From the NCBI GenBank assembly GCA_009760855.2, contig WPIO01000004.1, positions 9,985,501-10,049,500 on the forward strand: a DNA stretch of 64,000 nt. The letters are read 5' to 3'. The translations under genes and the position numbers were made by a program. This stretch comes from Cristatella mucedo (lineage: Eukaryota; Bryozoa; Phylactolaemata; Cristatellidae). Under the pieces are notes generated by a model. That model was given only the letters and a program-made list of their open reading frames with translations. It had not been told where the DNA came from and searched no databases. Positions 1 to 61,400 of the stretch are shown piece by piece; within the stretch, counting starts at the first letter, position 1; each line of letters starts with the position of its first letter.

Positions 1-584
1 CTTAATCCCCCTCCTACCCCACGTCCGGGAACTTCGAAAAAACGATCGAGCCGCTCCGCTGCGTCGAGTCCTCGAGCTTGGCTATTTCGATCATGGCTCC
101 CGCGCTACCCGGGGCTCCCTCCGCCGGTCCCAATTATTAAGGGCTGCAGGTACGACGGGTCACCTGTGGCCTGGCCTACAGCAAGCTGAACCAAACGTCG
201 TGTTACAAACGGCTCTGATTACTGACTACGAGACCCCCTACACAGCAGGGTGCAGGTAGCTCCATCGGCTGCTCCGGCCTACCCACTAGGCTCCTCCACT
301 CTTCGACTATGGGTCTCGAGGGTAAGTATTTCATGGGTGTAGCAGCAATGACTAAGGACCGGGCTCGTGGCATCTTGATTAAATCTCGATTCAACTCACA
401 GACTACATGGGAGGGGCCTGTGCACCACCTTTTGACGTTACGTGGCTCTCGACGATCTAAGGGAGCCGGCTAGGTTATTCTCCAGTTCGAGGCCGACTCC
501 GCCGGAGTCGTGCACTGGGGCCTGCTAGAATCCCAGTAGGTTTTCCCGATATCATAAACAAAAATAGTCAATGTGATTTGTCAT

Positions 585-745
585 TTTTAATAATAATAAT
601 AATAGTATTATTATTATTAATTTGTATGATACCCTAAGAGAACGTAAAAAATTATCCGAATGCTCTACAAATGCCTCACGGCTCGAGCCCACGACCTCGG
701 TCGTTAAAGGTGAGCACTTGCCACCCCCTCTCCAAATCCTCTCTG
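585..745 (-). mobile_element. SINE-B copy (tRNA-headed, LINE-tailed)
   Basis: Read on the minus strand this is a tRNA-like head with a B-box-like stretch around 'gtgggctcgagcc', then a body ending in a tail equivalent to 'ttctcttagggt' and an ATT-rich end at 585-625. The same arrangement occurs at 4920, 14633, 29660, 53660 and 57440. The family name is mine. Confidence 0.6.
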
Positions 746-1277
746 CCGAATGTACAAGAAATGCTATAGTCCTTTGAGCTGAAAGAGAGACTGAGCATAA
801 TACATCGACCCACCGTGGGATGGATGGAGGGTGTCGATTGTGTAGCTGCACTGCTACTGCGATCTCAGAGGTATGAATGTATGCAGGTAGGGAGTCGATA
901 CCTCAATAGGAGAGGCAAAGGAGACAAAGACTGCATCGTCCGAGACTAAGTCAAGAGAAGATGAAGTGAATTGAAAAAAGACCTAAGTAGCAGTACCTCT
1001 CTGACGATAGAAGTGTGTCGAATCTGAAAGAAAGCGAGATAGACGTGCCAGCTCTAGCAGCTCTGGGGATCCCCACAAACCTGTACGGCTGCTACGTGAC
1101 CCAGTGAGCTTTTAACAAGACAAGAAAGAGCTCGGCTTTCTTATTCACACCCCTTTTGGCCAGCCATCACTTTGCCTTAAGTAAGCAACGTTGAATCGTG
1201 TGAGTTCAGTCGAAAGATCTCGGATCTTGGAGATGCTGGATTGATTCGATTAATTGAGTGCTTGAGCATATTATGAG

Positions 1278-1455
1278 CTGTGATGGCACACTAGGTAAGG
1301 CGGTTGCTTTCACTACATCGGTCCCGAGGTCGTGGGTTCGATTCCTGCTGTGGGCGATTCTTTATCGCCACTGCAAGCGGTGGCGATAGCCGTAAAGGCT
1401 CTTCTGTCGCTATACAAAAAGAGGCTGCTTAATCAGCTAGGATTTTTTTTTTTTT
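1278..1455 (+). mobile_element. SINE-A copy (tRNA-derived)
   Basis: This copy has an A-box-like 'tggcacactaggtaagg' and a B-box 'ggttcgattcc' at tRNA-like spacing. A body follows with a self-complementary 'tcgccactgcaagcggtggcga', then 'ctatacaaaaagaggctg' and a T-run. The same unit recurs at 6524 (-), 7545, 24412, 45005, 49943 (-) and 58919 (-). It is a dispersed Pol III-type SINE, not a functional tRNA gene, because no complete cloverleaf is present. Confidence 0.75.
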
Positions 1456-2121
1456 TTAAGGCACCGACCCTATTCCTCTCTGTGTTGGGGGGTGTATGTG
1501 CTGCTTTTGTTGCATCTGCTACCACCACTGCTGGTACTGCTTGCTGCTGTGGCAACCAGAGCGGTCGCGGTCTGTCTCATCTGCACGGCGAGGGCCTCAC
1601 CTGCACGTGAGGGCGTGCTCGCAGCCCTGCCTGCACCTGACGAGGTGGGCTTTTCTGGCAGGGCTAGTGTGCGGCATCATTGTCCGAAGGGGGCCCTGGC
1701 CCGATCCATAAAGGCCTGTTTATTCACAGCAGCTGAAAGGGAGCTGCTTCACGGTTGCACGAGCAGTCTTTGAGCTAGTGCATATGAGTTGCAATCAGCG
1801 AACAATCGGGCCGGGAAAAGCATTCGCATTCACCAAGTCGATCCGGACTCCTATCTTGTGACCTCAATAAAGCGCAGCATTCCACGGTAGCTGTAGCAGA
1901 ATTTACAGCTGCCCCCCCCCCGACAGGGCATTGGACCTTGTGCCAGTATTTTCATTCAAGATCTGCCAGAAGAAGGCGGTAGGGAGCCAGCATGCCGTCG
2001 GTCTAGATGGGCAAGAGACGACTGGATGCTTTTTCTAGATGGGCAATCCAATGCAATCCTAGCTGGGCTGATAGTGGTGAGCATTTGCAGCTGGCTGTGC
2101 CACCGGGCTGCTCCAATTAGC

Positions 2122-2126
2122 AGAGA

Positions 2127-2197
<71 letters not shown>
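2122..2197. repeat. (GA)n microsatellite
   Basis: An almost uninterrupted GA tract. Open frames across it only encode (ER)n or (LS)n. Confidence 0.95.
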
Positions 2198-2200
<3 letters not shown>

Positions 2201-4919
2201 AGGGCTGAGGGCTCATAGTTCACGAGGCTGCCAGCAGGTGTTTCTCTGGCGACTATGTGAGGCACCCCACAAACCAGGCTTGATTTTGGTGTGAGCTACA
2301 TAGTGAATAAGTCGTGCCCTCGGCGCAGAGTCGACAGCCGATAGAGATAACCATTGACCCTGAGATCTTTTCTTGCCTGGCCGCTCAAACTCAAAATGTA
2401 TATAAGATTAACAAAAAACCTCAAGAGACCTTTGGCAGATTGTGGTGACCAAATTGGTATTCAATTATTCATCTGTCGGTGTCTTCAGGATTCTGTGAAG
2501 TCAAGGTTTTTTATTTACTCTTGATGAGTTTACTAGTTTGTCTGCATTGCACAAGTTGAAGTCAGCCTGAAAGGTGAGGCTGCTGGTTTGGTATGGTCGG
2601 CGTTGTCTACCTAGTCACGACTTTGATTAGCTGCCGGTGCCTACTCTTTGTCTGCACCCCCACCTCCGAGGCTCACTTACCTATAGTCATCATAATAATA
2701 ATGATGATAATAATAATACCAACAATAGGCATGCGCTTCGTTGTCCTCTGTAATAGACAGTCCTTCCCCATTTGAACCGACAATTGATTTACACTGTGTG
2801 CTGCCACCCAGACAGTCGGTAAGAGTGCCATGACTTCAGCTAATACCTCCCCCCCCCCAGTCCCCCTTCAGGTTACATTGCCTTGAACTCCTGCTTGACC
2901 TGGCAACGTCAGCCCTGCTTAGGGCTCTAAGCCCTGCAGCTGCATGCCCTTAGGGCAGAGCAGGTGGCTGTTCACCCCAAGGGCAAGACATGGGCTTTTA
3001 GTTTTTAGACCTGTCAATCAGCAGGAGCCATGCTTTCTGCCCTTTAATATTTAAATACGTATAGGAAGAGGATGCATGCTTCACGAGATCGTCGTTAGAG
3101 CTTGCATTCTCAACGTTAGTTGCCTAGACGAGAGCGATGCATCGGCTGCAGTAGAAGGTTTTTCATAGTCGTCTTGCATCTTGGTCAAATCATCGGGTCA
3201 TGATCGATGGGCTAGAGACCGGTCTGTGGTCTGACATTTAGCAATGTGCATGAATTTCAGCAGTGCCGGCTGGCAGCTCCCTGGTTTGGGCCTTCTACGC
3301 TACTTCAAGCAGCAGCTCAGATGAAGTGCAAGAGAAGAAAGCAGCACTGGCAGGCACAGGCTGCATCTGTGTCTGCTAGCTACTGCTGACCCTTTTGGAC
3401 TAATCCTTCAGTAGCATAACACCAGTAGAGCCTCCTTATTGCCTGATCATCGGCATTTAGCTACTCTCCTGCCACTCAGCCATCTGTAGCACATTAGCAG
3501 TTAGTAAATAGATGCTGCAATTTCAGCCACTGGCTCCTAAATATAAGCTGCTGGTAGCTGCTTTTGGGCTAGCTGCTAATGTGGGCTGCATGCGACAAGC
3601 CGATATCTCGAGCTTGGTCTGACTGCTGCAGCTGTAGCTGCCACCACAAGAGCAGTTTGCTGGAATGCCCCTGCCTGCCTCTCCATACTACGGCCTGCCG
3701 GAGGAAGCTTTTGACGATAGGCATTGGCCGACTGAAGGAGCTCCTTGGTTGCAAGTTTTTCGGTGCTTTATAAAGCCGGTATCATCGATTTATTGATGCT
3801 TAGTTCGACACCACAGGCTCACGCCGATTTCCAGAAGTTAAGTAGCAGCTGTAGGTAGCCAATTCGAGTATTTATTGAGTAGAAATGCACCAAGTTTTAT
3901 ATAGTGATGTGTCAATCGTAAATCTGTTGGGTCGCCGGCTTCCATTAAGAAGCCTCGAATCATGGTGTATAAGGTTCATTAAGTTCGAGTCATGACCAAA
4001 ATAGCTGTGTCCTATTTTGGATTAAGTGTTTGTGTGCTGGCCTGCAAGTGTTGCTGTTTAGCATAGCATGCACATGCATGTATATGCTATGCATGCATTT
4101 AGAGCACAGCACAGCGAAGAGCGACGAACGTCCAGCATCCTTCACCTTCACCTCTATGCTGCGTGGCCGGGCGTCTTTTCGTGCTGCCCAAGCTCACTAA
4201 AGCCCCCATTGAAGCAGTTGAAGCAGGAACTAAAATGAAGGCTTAGCCCGAGAGCAAACTGTGTCGTTGTTGATTTGCAGATTTGTGCACCCCTAAGATC
4301 CATTTGAACGAGCACTCATTTTTTCTAGTCGGCTATAACCGTGCTGCACTTGCGAAAAGGGCTGTAGCGAGCCGCTATGCGGCTGTTTAAAAAACCGACT
4401 GTCTGCACACGGATTCGCTGGCCAGGCTTGCACAGCCCCCTCGGGTAACCCAGCTCACACTACTTCGGGCCTGAGCGGCTAGTCGAGACCGAGTCGCCAT
4501 CTGAGTCTCTGCCTGAGTCTCCATCGACATATGGGGAAGTCGGCTGCTGCTGCTGCCTTCGCTTGTTTCTGCCCCGGACTGGCTGCTGTGGGTTGGATGC
4601 TGGAGGAGGAGCCCTTTATTCGAGTTCGAGCCTGCCTGGGTTCAGCAGGTCAGCCCTTAATGAGCATCTGGGTCCTCGCGACATGGACTTCCTCATTGAT
4701 CCTCTATCTGGCTAGCTGCTAGTGGGACTCTCTCCCTGGCTGGTGGCCCATCAGGGAACACTTCTGACGAGCTATATGCAGGAAGTGCCACTTGGCATTA
4801 CTTGAAGTGGTGGAGTGTACCAAGTGAAACCAAAACCTTGATCATCCTTCAGTTCTGTAATTTTGACAACCGTTGTTGGAGCCAGAAACTTGACGATTAG
4901 AAATGCCTTACAATGTTAA

Positions 4920-5062
4920 TAGTAACCAGTGGTTAAGGTGCTCACCTTGACTAGTGTCAAGGTCAATGTGAGGACCGAGGTCGTGGGCTCAAGCCTCGAG
5001 GCCAATTTCAAGCGCCTGAATAGAGATTAAAGTTCACCTAGGGTGCTATACAAATTAATTAT
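4920..5062 (+). mobile_element. SINE-B copy
   Basis: The head is 'ggttaaggtgctcacc', the B-box region 'gtgggctcaagcc', and the body 'cctgaatagagattaaag' leads to the tail 'agggtgctatacaaat' and an AT-rich end. It abuts, tail to tail, the minus-strand LINE fragment that starts near 5065. Confidence 0.7.
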
Positions 5063-5064
5063 AT

Positions 5065-5122
5065 ATTATTTATAATTACAAGACATTTGCCCTAGCACCC
5101 TAAGAGAACAAATCTCTCTCTT

Positions 5123-5189
<67 letters not shown>

Positions 5190-5915
5190 TCTTTCTATGC
5201 ACTTCGCCTAAACTGGAAAAAAGCATATCAATTGGTTAGTGATAATGTGCAGTCTCAGCATGCATAAGTACACACAAGACGATGCACGCGGATAGAACAA
5301 ATGCTGTGAGAAACAGGTGGGGTTTAGCTTCTTTTTAGATGTCAGGTGGCTGGAAGGGTGTATGTCGTGATGTCAGTCAGGAGCTCTGGTAGAGCCAGTG
5401 GTTGGCAGGGGCATTTGCTCTCCAGAGTGGAGGGGCAGCGACCTAGGTGGCCCCTTATACGCAGACTCTCACCATCACCAAAGAGGAAACGATGACCTAA
5501 TTTCCAATCTATGAGCAGATCCAAATGCCAGTCGAATAACCACTGTGACTGTGATACATAATTTTTCATTTTTTTTTATCTTACCCCCTACATGCAAATC
5601 CTTGCTCTGCCCATACAAACTCAGGGCGTGGCTCCAAAGGATTTTAGGCCGGTTAGATGCACAGCGACCTGAGTCAGGAGAATTGTGGTACGAGGTGAAG
5701 TCCAATTAGGAAGTATTTCGGATAAGTAGGCTGGAGCAACAAAATTAAGGGACCTATAAGTGAGTGATACCTTGAATCTAGAACCTTGAAATCGATCAGT
5801 TGCTTGTGTGGGTGCCAAAGCAGGTCGGTGAGAAGTGGTATGATCGGGCAGTTTCGGCATTCACTACAGTCAAGCGCAGATGCAGATTTCTGCATCAGGT
5901 GTAAAGCATCTTACA
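5065..5915 (-). mobile_element. Decayed CR1/L2-type LINE fragment
   Basis: Minus-strand reading gives, around 5621-5860, the C-terminal LINE sequence seen intact at 16847-17992 (motifs like 'APAYLSEILP' and 'SFGA'). The 3' end near 5090 has the family tail with a TC microsatellite (5112-5188) inserted in it. Frameshifts and stops make it non-coding. Confidence 0.65.
5112..5188. repeat. (TC)n microsatellite
   Basis: A TC tract within the 3' part of a LINE fragment. Confidence 0.9.
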
Positions 5916-6041
5916 GCAGCTTGCTAGGTACAGGGCTGCGCAGCCTGACATCCAGTGAGATTGCTTCGAAAATCCAAAATGCTTTCATGGAATAGGCGCT
6001 CGTTTGGTATTATCACCTCCACTGTGCATGCCAGAGTTAGC

Positions 6042-6044
<3 letters not shown>

Positions 6045-6127
<83 letters not shown>
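6045..6127. repeat. (AT)n microsatellite
   Basis: A pure AT dinucleotide tract of about 83 bp. Confidence 0.95.
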
Positions 6128-6128
<1 letters not shown>

Positions 6129-6523
6129 CAATCGGTGTGACCATGTAATCCGGTGATAAGTTGACAAAGTAAAACAAGCACCAATGTGGAAGCTGTTCTT
6201 CGTGCCCTGTTCCACCTCCCCACAGGAACACTTGAATGCTCGGTGGTGACTGGGTGTAGCAAGATGGGCAACTCAGCCTTATAGGGCAGACAGGCAGACC
6301 ACTTTCTCTTGCACTGTAGCTAGCAGCTGCTGATTATTGGGCGTCCTGGATTGTATTGCCTCATGGTGACTGTCGGAAACCTCCCCGTGGGCTGGTACTT
6401 TGTCATCTTGCAGCTTGGTTCATAGCTTTTGGCGGCTTGCCGCATCGACTGAGAGGCCGTAGGAGAGTAGGTGACTCCTCCCATGCTCTTGCCTTGGAAG
6501 CCAGCCAGTTTCTCTTCTGGTCT

Positions 6524-6718
6524 ATAGTAAATAAATAAATAAATAAATCCTAGCTGATTAAACAGCCTCTTTTTGTATAGCGACAGAAGAGCCTTTATGG
6601 CTATCACCACCGCTTGCAGTGGCGATAAAGAATCGCCCACCGCAGGAATCGAACCCACGACCTCGGGACCGAGGTCGTGAAAGCAGCCGCCTTACCTAGT
6701 GTGCCATCACGGCACTCA
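6524..6718 (-). mobile_element. SINE-A copy with (AAAT)n at one end
   Basis: Minus-strand copy of the SINE-A unit. The complement of the B-box reads 'ggaatcgaaccc', followed by the complement of the A-box near 6695-6712. The 3' end of the element (plus-strand left side) carries an AAAT-type simple repeat at 6526-6547, as in the copy at 58919, so the tail is a family trait. Confidence 0.75.
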
Positions 6719-7544
6719 AGTCCTCAATTACCAGCTAGGGTCCTGGGCAGCCTCGAGCTGCCTAAGGTGGGGGGACACCTGTTAGCTAGCAATATAATAA
6801 GAGCATTCTGTGTCTTGTGCCTGATAGGCTGGCTATCAATGGGAGGAGGAGGAAGAGGAAGAGGAAGAAGAGACTGCTGTGCTGCTGTCTCGTGGCAGCA
6901 TGCAGGAGTCAGCCTGCTGCTGATGACTGGGTGGATGGGGGGGGGGGGTGACATTATGTGCACTGAGCCAGAGTTAGCTTCATCAACATTGATTCCGATC
7001 CACAATGGGAAGTGCAGCAGTGCTTCAGCAAATGGTTGATTGGGAATGATCGACAGCATGGCCTACGTGGAGCCTGGTTTAGAACAGTGAAGCTGAGGCC
7101 TGAGTGATCAAGGGCTGGGTTAACTCACCAGCCCAGCTCCACCTGCGAGTAGTCACTCGATCACTTTGTGCTACTGTCCCAGCTCACCATGCTCTGCCGT
7201 TGTTAAACTGCATAAGCAATACTAGCACTTGCTGCCCGAGCTAGTGATAGTGCTAGTACACCTTATACAAAAGCTCTCAACCGTCAAGATCGGAGCGCAT
7301 AGTTGGAAGCCGCTATCATATCATCGGTTTGTGTTCAGTCGAAGATATGGCGAGCTAATTTATGGCTTATTGGTCTCTCTAAGAAAGATCTGCAATCAAA
7401 CCTGTGCGTAAGTACACATCCCCCAGTTTTCCTGTCACAAATGGTACTGGCATACACAGTGATTAAAGACGAGTGACTACGCATGCTGCGACCCGACATG
7501 AATGTGACCCAAAGAATAAACAGCGCTTAGCCCTCGAGTCTCAG

Positions 7545-7700
7545 CCCAGTGGCAAGGTGAGGTGCTCACTCTTCACGACTCAAGTTGGTGGTACAGTCTT
7601 TCAGCTGGCAACAAAATATTGCCCACTGAAAGCAGTGGTAATAGCCATTAAAGCTATTCTGCTGCTATTTAAATGAGGCTGCTAAATCAGCTAAACTTGT
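7545..7700 (+). mobile_element. Degenerate SINE-A copy
   Basis: The head 'ggcaaggtgaggtgctcac' is diverged, but the body is clear: 'cccactgaaagcagtggta', 'atagccattaaagctattc' and 'gaggctgctaaatcagct' match the other copies in order. Confidence 0.55.
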
Positions 7701-8070
7701 TTGCACTGAGACCAGCTTTGTCTGAGATTTAAACAGACAAGCAAGAAAGAAAAAACCAAAGAGCAAACCCCCTACGCTAGGATCTCCCATGTAGGATTTT
7801 CTACGAATCTCCTTCGGGACAGTAAAAGGCCAAACAGAATGCACAAGCTACTTTCCTCCCACCCCAGCCCCTCGTCATCTCTATTGCTCACCTGTGGCTG
7901 CAGCAGCTGGGCTTGCATTCTTGTCGAAAAATTTGAGTCGTGCTCAATCTTAATAACCTGTAGTCCTTACCTTAGGACAGTTGCTTAGGATTGTTACATA
8001 GGTATGTAGCTGCTCCAAATTAATGTCATCTCTCCTTTGGGCAAGTTATTAGCCTGACTTGTTCTATATT

Positions 8071-8071
<1 letters not shown>

Positions 8072-8138
<67 letters not shown>
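8072..8138. repeat. (CT)n microsatellite
   Basis: A pure CT tract about 300 bp upstream of the first myosin exon. Confidence 0.95.
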
Positions 8139-8140
<2 letters not shown>

Positions 8141-8433
8141 TTCCATACATGTTGGTCCACACGTGAAAGTGGCTATTGCAGCTAGTTTAGCCTGAGCTTG
8201 TTTGTCATGCTTGAGTCGTTTTTACGTGGGCATGCAATGACCGAGGACCAACCTCTTGGGTGCTTGCACTCCTTGCTAGTGCTTCTGCTGCTACTGCTGC
8301 TGTGGCATTTTGCTTTCACCACCAGCCCCCTGAAGCATGCTCTTGCTGCTTAAAGTCATTTGACCGGCGCTTGCAATATCCGGCTGCAGCAAGACGAGAG
8401 AACACTGCTGCCTGCAGTGAAAGCCCCGCCGTG

Positions 8434-57885
<49,452 letters not shown>

Positions 57886-58459
57886 GAAGTCGTCGTCGGC
57901 GGAACTTACCAGCACCAGCCATCAAGCCTGCATTGGATGCCTTTCCGAGAGCAGACGCCCCACTTCGAAGGCACACGTGACTGCCACTCCGTTGCTGACT
58001 CGCTGTGCAACGGCATAAACACATTGCTTGCACGCACTTCTGCACATGCAGCGCATAGCAGCATCATCCAATGCAATTCAAGACACTTGTTAGGGATACT
58101 ACACGGATGCCTTGCCATTTTTCTAATATCGATTCATAGTATGGTGCTCATGCATTGCAGTTATTTACTGCAGTGTTGCTTTATCTTTTGAACCAGCCTC
58201 TGTTTCATAATTATATAAATATGTATTTTTTTTATACCAAACTATAGCAAACGAGTAAGCTTTCTTCTCCTCCACCAATCATTACAACGGCAAATGGTCA
58301 CAACCAGCTCTTAAGCAGTACCTCAATAGGATATATTGAGAGCATAAATACATAGTTGTGTCGCATGCTCCTGTAAGTAAGTAGACGCACAACTGTGTCA
58401 CCGAGGAAGGGCCTTACTCAAAAAGTCTCTGCTGCTGCAGTTCTTTATCAGCTCTACAG
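57886..58459. other. Intergenic gap between two convergent genes
   Basis: 574 bp between the stop codons of the myosin gene and the RCCD1 homologue; both 3' UTRs must lie here or overlap. No canonical AATAAA is seen for either strand; 'tatataaatatg' near 58213 is the nearest AT-rich candidate. Confidence 0.6.
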
Positions 58460-61400
58460 TTAGCCTTCGCCGCTGCCAGCAGACGTGCACACGACAACCG
58501 TCGACCAATAACCGCATTTGACCTTGACCGGCTGCAGAGTGCAGTCCGTGAAGTAATGGACTTCGCACGGCGAATCTCGAGCCTCCAAGTCCCCGGTGCC
58601 CAGCTGGCCGTAGTCGTTCCAGCCCCAGGCAAAGAGTCTTCGATCGGCTACAGCGAGCGCGACAATGCGTAAAGTATAACACTGAGTCGCCATTCCAACT
58701 GTTTGCCTAGGCACAGGAGCATGTGTACGTTGGCACGTGAGTGAGCAGACACGGCAGGCATCATTACGAGGCTGAGCAAGCAAACAGACCAGGCAGCACC
58801 CGGTGGTCTCCCCTGTCTGTGGCCATTGCTGCTGCTGGCAGCAACTACTGCAGCCCTCCGTGTCTCGCGCAAGGACGGCCTGTCATCCATAGGTGCCACC
58901 AATCACGGCTGATCGCTCAAATAAATAAATAAATACTAGCTGATTTAACAGCCTCTTTTGTATAGCGACAGAAGAGCCTTGACGGCTATCACCACCGCTT
59001 GCGGTGGCAACAAAGGATCGCCGCCCACCGCAGGATTCAAACCCACGACCTCGGGACCGAGGTCGCGAAAAGTAACCGCCTTACCTAATGTGCCATCACG
59101 GCTCACCGCCCATCCCATATCACGAATTGAACAGTTGAAGTTGAAGACAGGCCACACCCACCGTGTAAATCGGCATCCTGTGGGAGCACTCCACAAACAA
59201 CTGCTGGGACGACCCTTTCAAGCATACACAGTGTATGCTACCCTAAAACCTCGGGACAAAGTAAATGATTAACTATGCCGGAGCATTTCTGCTCACTTGG
59301 CCTATGTCATATTAAGTAAGTTAAAATCAAGGTTGCCTGTTCAACTGCTACATTTACACAGCAGCAGAAGAACCATAGCTCCAATACTGAATCTGCTTGA
59401 ACTAGGCCGCCACATGTGTCCTTCGTTGAATTTCAAAATCGGAGGTAGCTGTTAAACTTGAAGCTGCACAGTGCAGAAACATGTTGCACAGTTGCCTTTC
59501 AATAGCCAACGAACATCAGCTTGATGATAAGGACCTGCTTCATTCTAAACTGAGTGCATGGCTTCCGGAATAATCGACCGCCGAGACACAAACACACAGA
59601 GCACAGGTTTATTTTTATTTAATGCATGCATGACAGCATGCGATGATGACCTGTGCATGGGAACACCTGAGGTTTTTCTAAACGATCATTGGTGATGAAT
59701 TTGATCCAGTGGACACCCGGCTAGGACATGTGGTAAAGTCGCGGGGGGGGGGGGGTGGGCAATACGCCCCCATCACAGCTTGACCGTGTGCGAGCGCACC
59801 CACGATCAAACCTTTGTGCCAGGCTGTATAGCCAATCCTTGCTACCACTTCCTCGCTACTTCTTCCCTCGGCTGTCGTAAGTAAGATATCCTCACTGGAT
59901 TTCCCTTGCCGTATGAGACGAAGGCGCCATTTCCAACCGGTAGGAGCCACTTCAGGAGGGTAGCCATTTGGCCATCGCAGCTTTGATTTTAGAATTACGG
60001 AGTGATACATGGGCGGGCACAGAGGCAGAGCTCCGAGAATCGGCAGCTCAGCAGCTTCGATGACTACAAAGCCACACGTGTCTCGTCCTAAGTGGATGAG
60101 ACGAGATTGTGAAAACAGCTGCTCTAACAATTGGCATTAGGGCAAAGCCAACGGCACGCCGGAAACGGCAGCCGGCTGCCCGAGAGGGAGCAGCAGCAGC
60201 AGCAGGGCCACTGGTCTGCCTCGATGCTCTCCGAGGCTTTAGGGAACACGCAGGGCGGCCAGACACGCGGGCTCGGGAAAGCTGCTGCAGCGCGCCTGCA
60301 ACGGCACCCTCTCGACGACACGCATACCGCAAAAGAGCGAGCCCACTGCTTCCGGCGACCTAACTGGTGATGGAGGTAATAACAGAGTGTATCACTGCTT
60401 GCCTGTCAGTGCGACGGTGTGCCGCGAACCGCAGCTGACATCCACGAAAGTCAAGTCATCATCTTCGGCGAACAGCACCTGAGGCAGAGCCAGCACCGTC
60501 ACAATGTCGTCGCTCGAAGCTGAGGCTGCAGCGACGCCCCGCTCGAGCGTCTGCTCGCGGAGCTTCCTGCAGGGCAGCCCGAGCTGCCCGCTCTCGTTCC
60601 ATCCCCACACATAGATATCTCCGATGTCTAGAAGGGTAGGACGGAAGCGAGGAAGGAAATGAGAGGGCGCCAGCGCAGCGACGTCCGTCTGCTGCCGGCA
60701 GCAGCTAGCAATGCCGAGCGGCAGCGGGCCAGCTTCTTCGCTGCTGAGGCGGCGGTGACGTCGTCGCTGGGGAGGAGGGGCGAGGCGTGCGCACACTCCG
60801 CGGGGCGACGGACGGATGCGCTGGCGGGCCGCCGGTTACCGCTCACGGCCGCCGAGTGCCAGCCACCTGCAGACACGCAGAGTACCGACAGACCGTCGAG
60901 AGCCTCGATCAACCGCGGAGCGTCCTCGCTGTCGATGCCTCCGTGGCCCAGCTGGCCTCGACTTTAAGGTGGTACATACAAAGGCCGAGAGCTTGCCGCT
61001 GAGCCACGGTGCGTTTGGCGCACGCCCGGCCACCTCCGGCCTCAGCCCCTCACCCCCTACCCATCTGCGCTGCCACGGCGGCGGCAGCCAGCTCTGCCCC
61101 CTGCCGACACCCCCCCCCCGACGACTCGTGCTGCCTGCAGAATTTGCAGCTGCTTGAAAGCCAACAACCACATCCGCCCCCCGAAGTGTCACAGCCTCGC
61201 AACCGGCAGTAGCACAGGCAGAAGTACCGGGCCGACCGCACGGTCAGTCCTCACGCTTTGCGCTGCATACCAAGCACATCCCTGGGGTGCCCTAACGAAT
61301 GCGAGCTTGCGGCACAGAGCCAACCAACCGCTCAGGCTATCCTCCTCACCTAACACACACTCCCACCCTAAGTGTAGTTAAAGCAACTAGTGCACTGCTG

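Larger units (their letters stand above)
1..8433. other. Region upstream of the myosin gene, repeats only
   Basis: I see no exon I can support here. It holds SINE copies, a LINE fragment and microsatellites, listed separately. No protein kinase or ankyrin-repeat coding sequence, the N-terminal partners of class III and class XVI myosins, is recognisable. No promoter element could be assigned. The short open frames are mostly translated microsatellites or SINE sequence. Confidence 0.6.

Noticed and set aside
1278-1350. tRNA gene from A- and B-box sequences
   Set aside because: The boxes belong to the SINE-A family; no complete cloverleaf and many dispersed copies.
3810-3860. 5S rRNA-like stretch ('ccgatttccagaagttaagt')
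   Set aside because: Similarity is limited to one box; the rest of a 5S gene is not recognisable.
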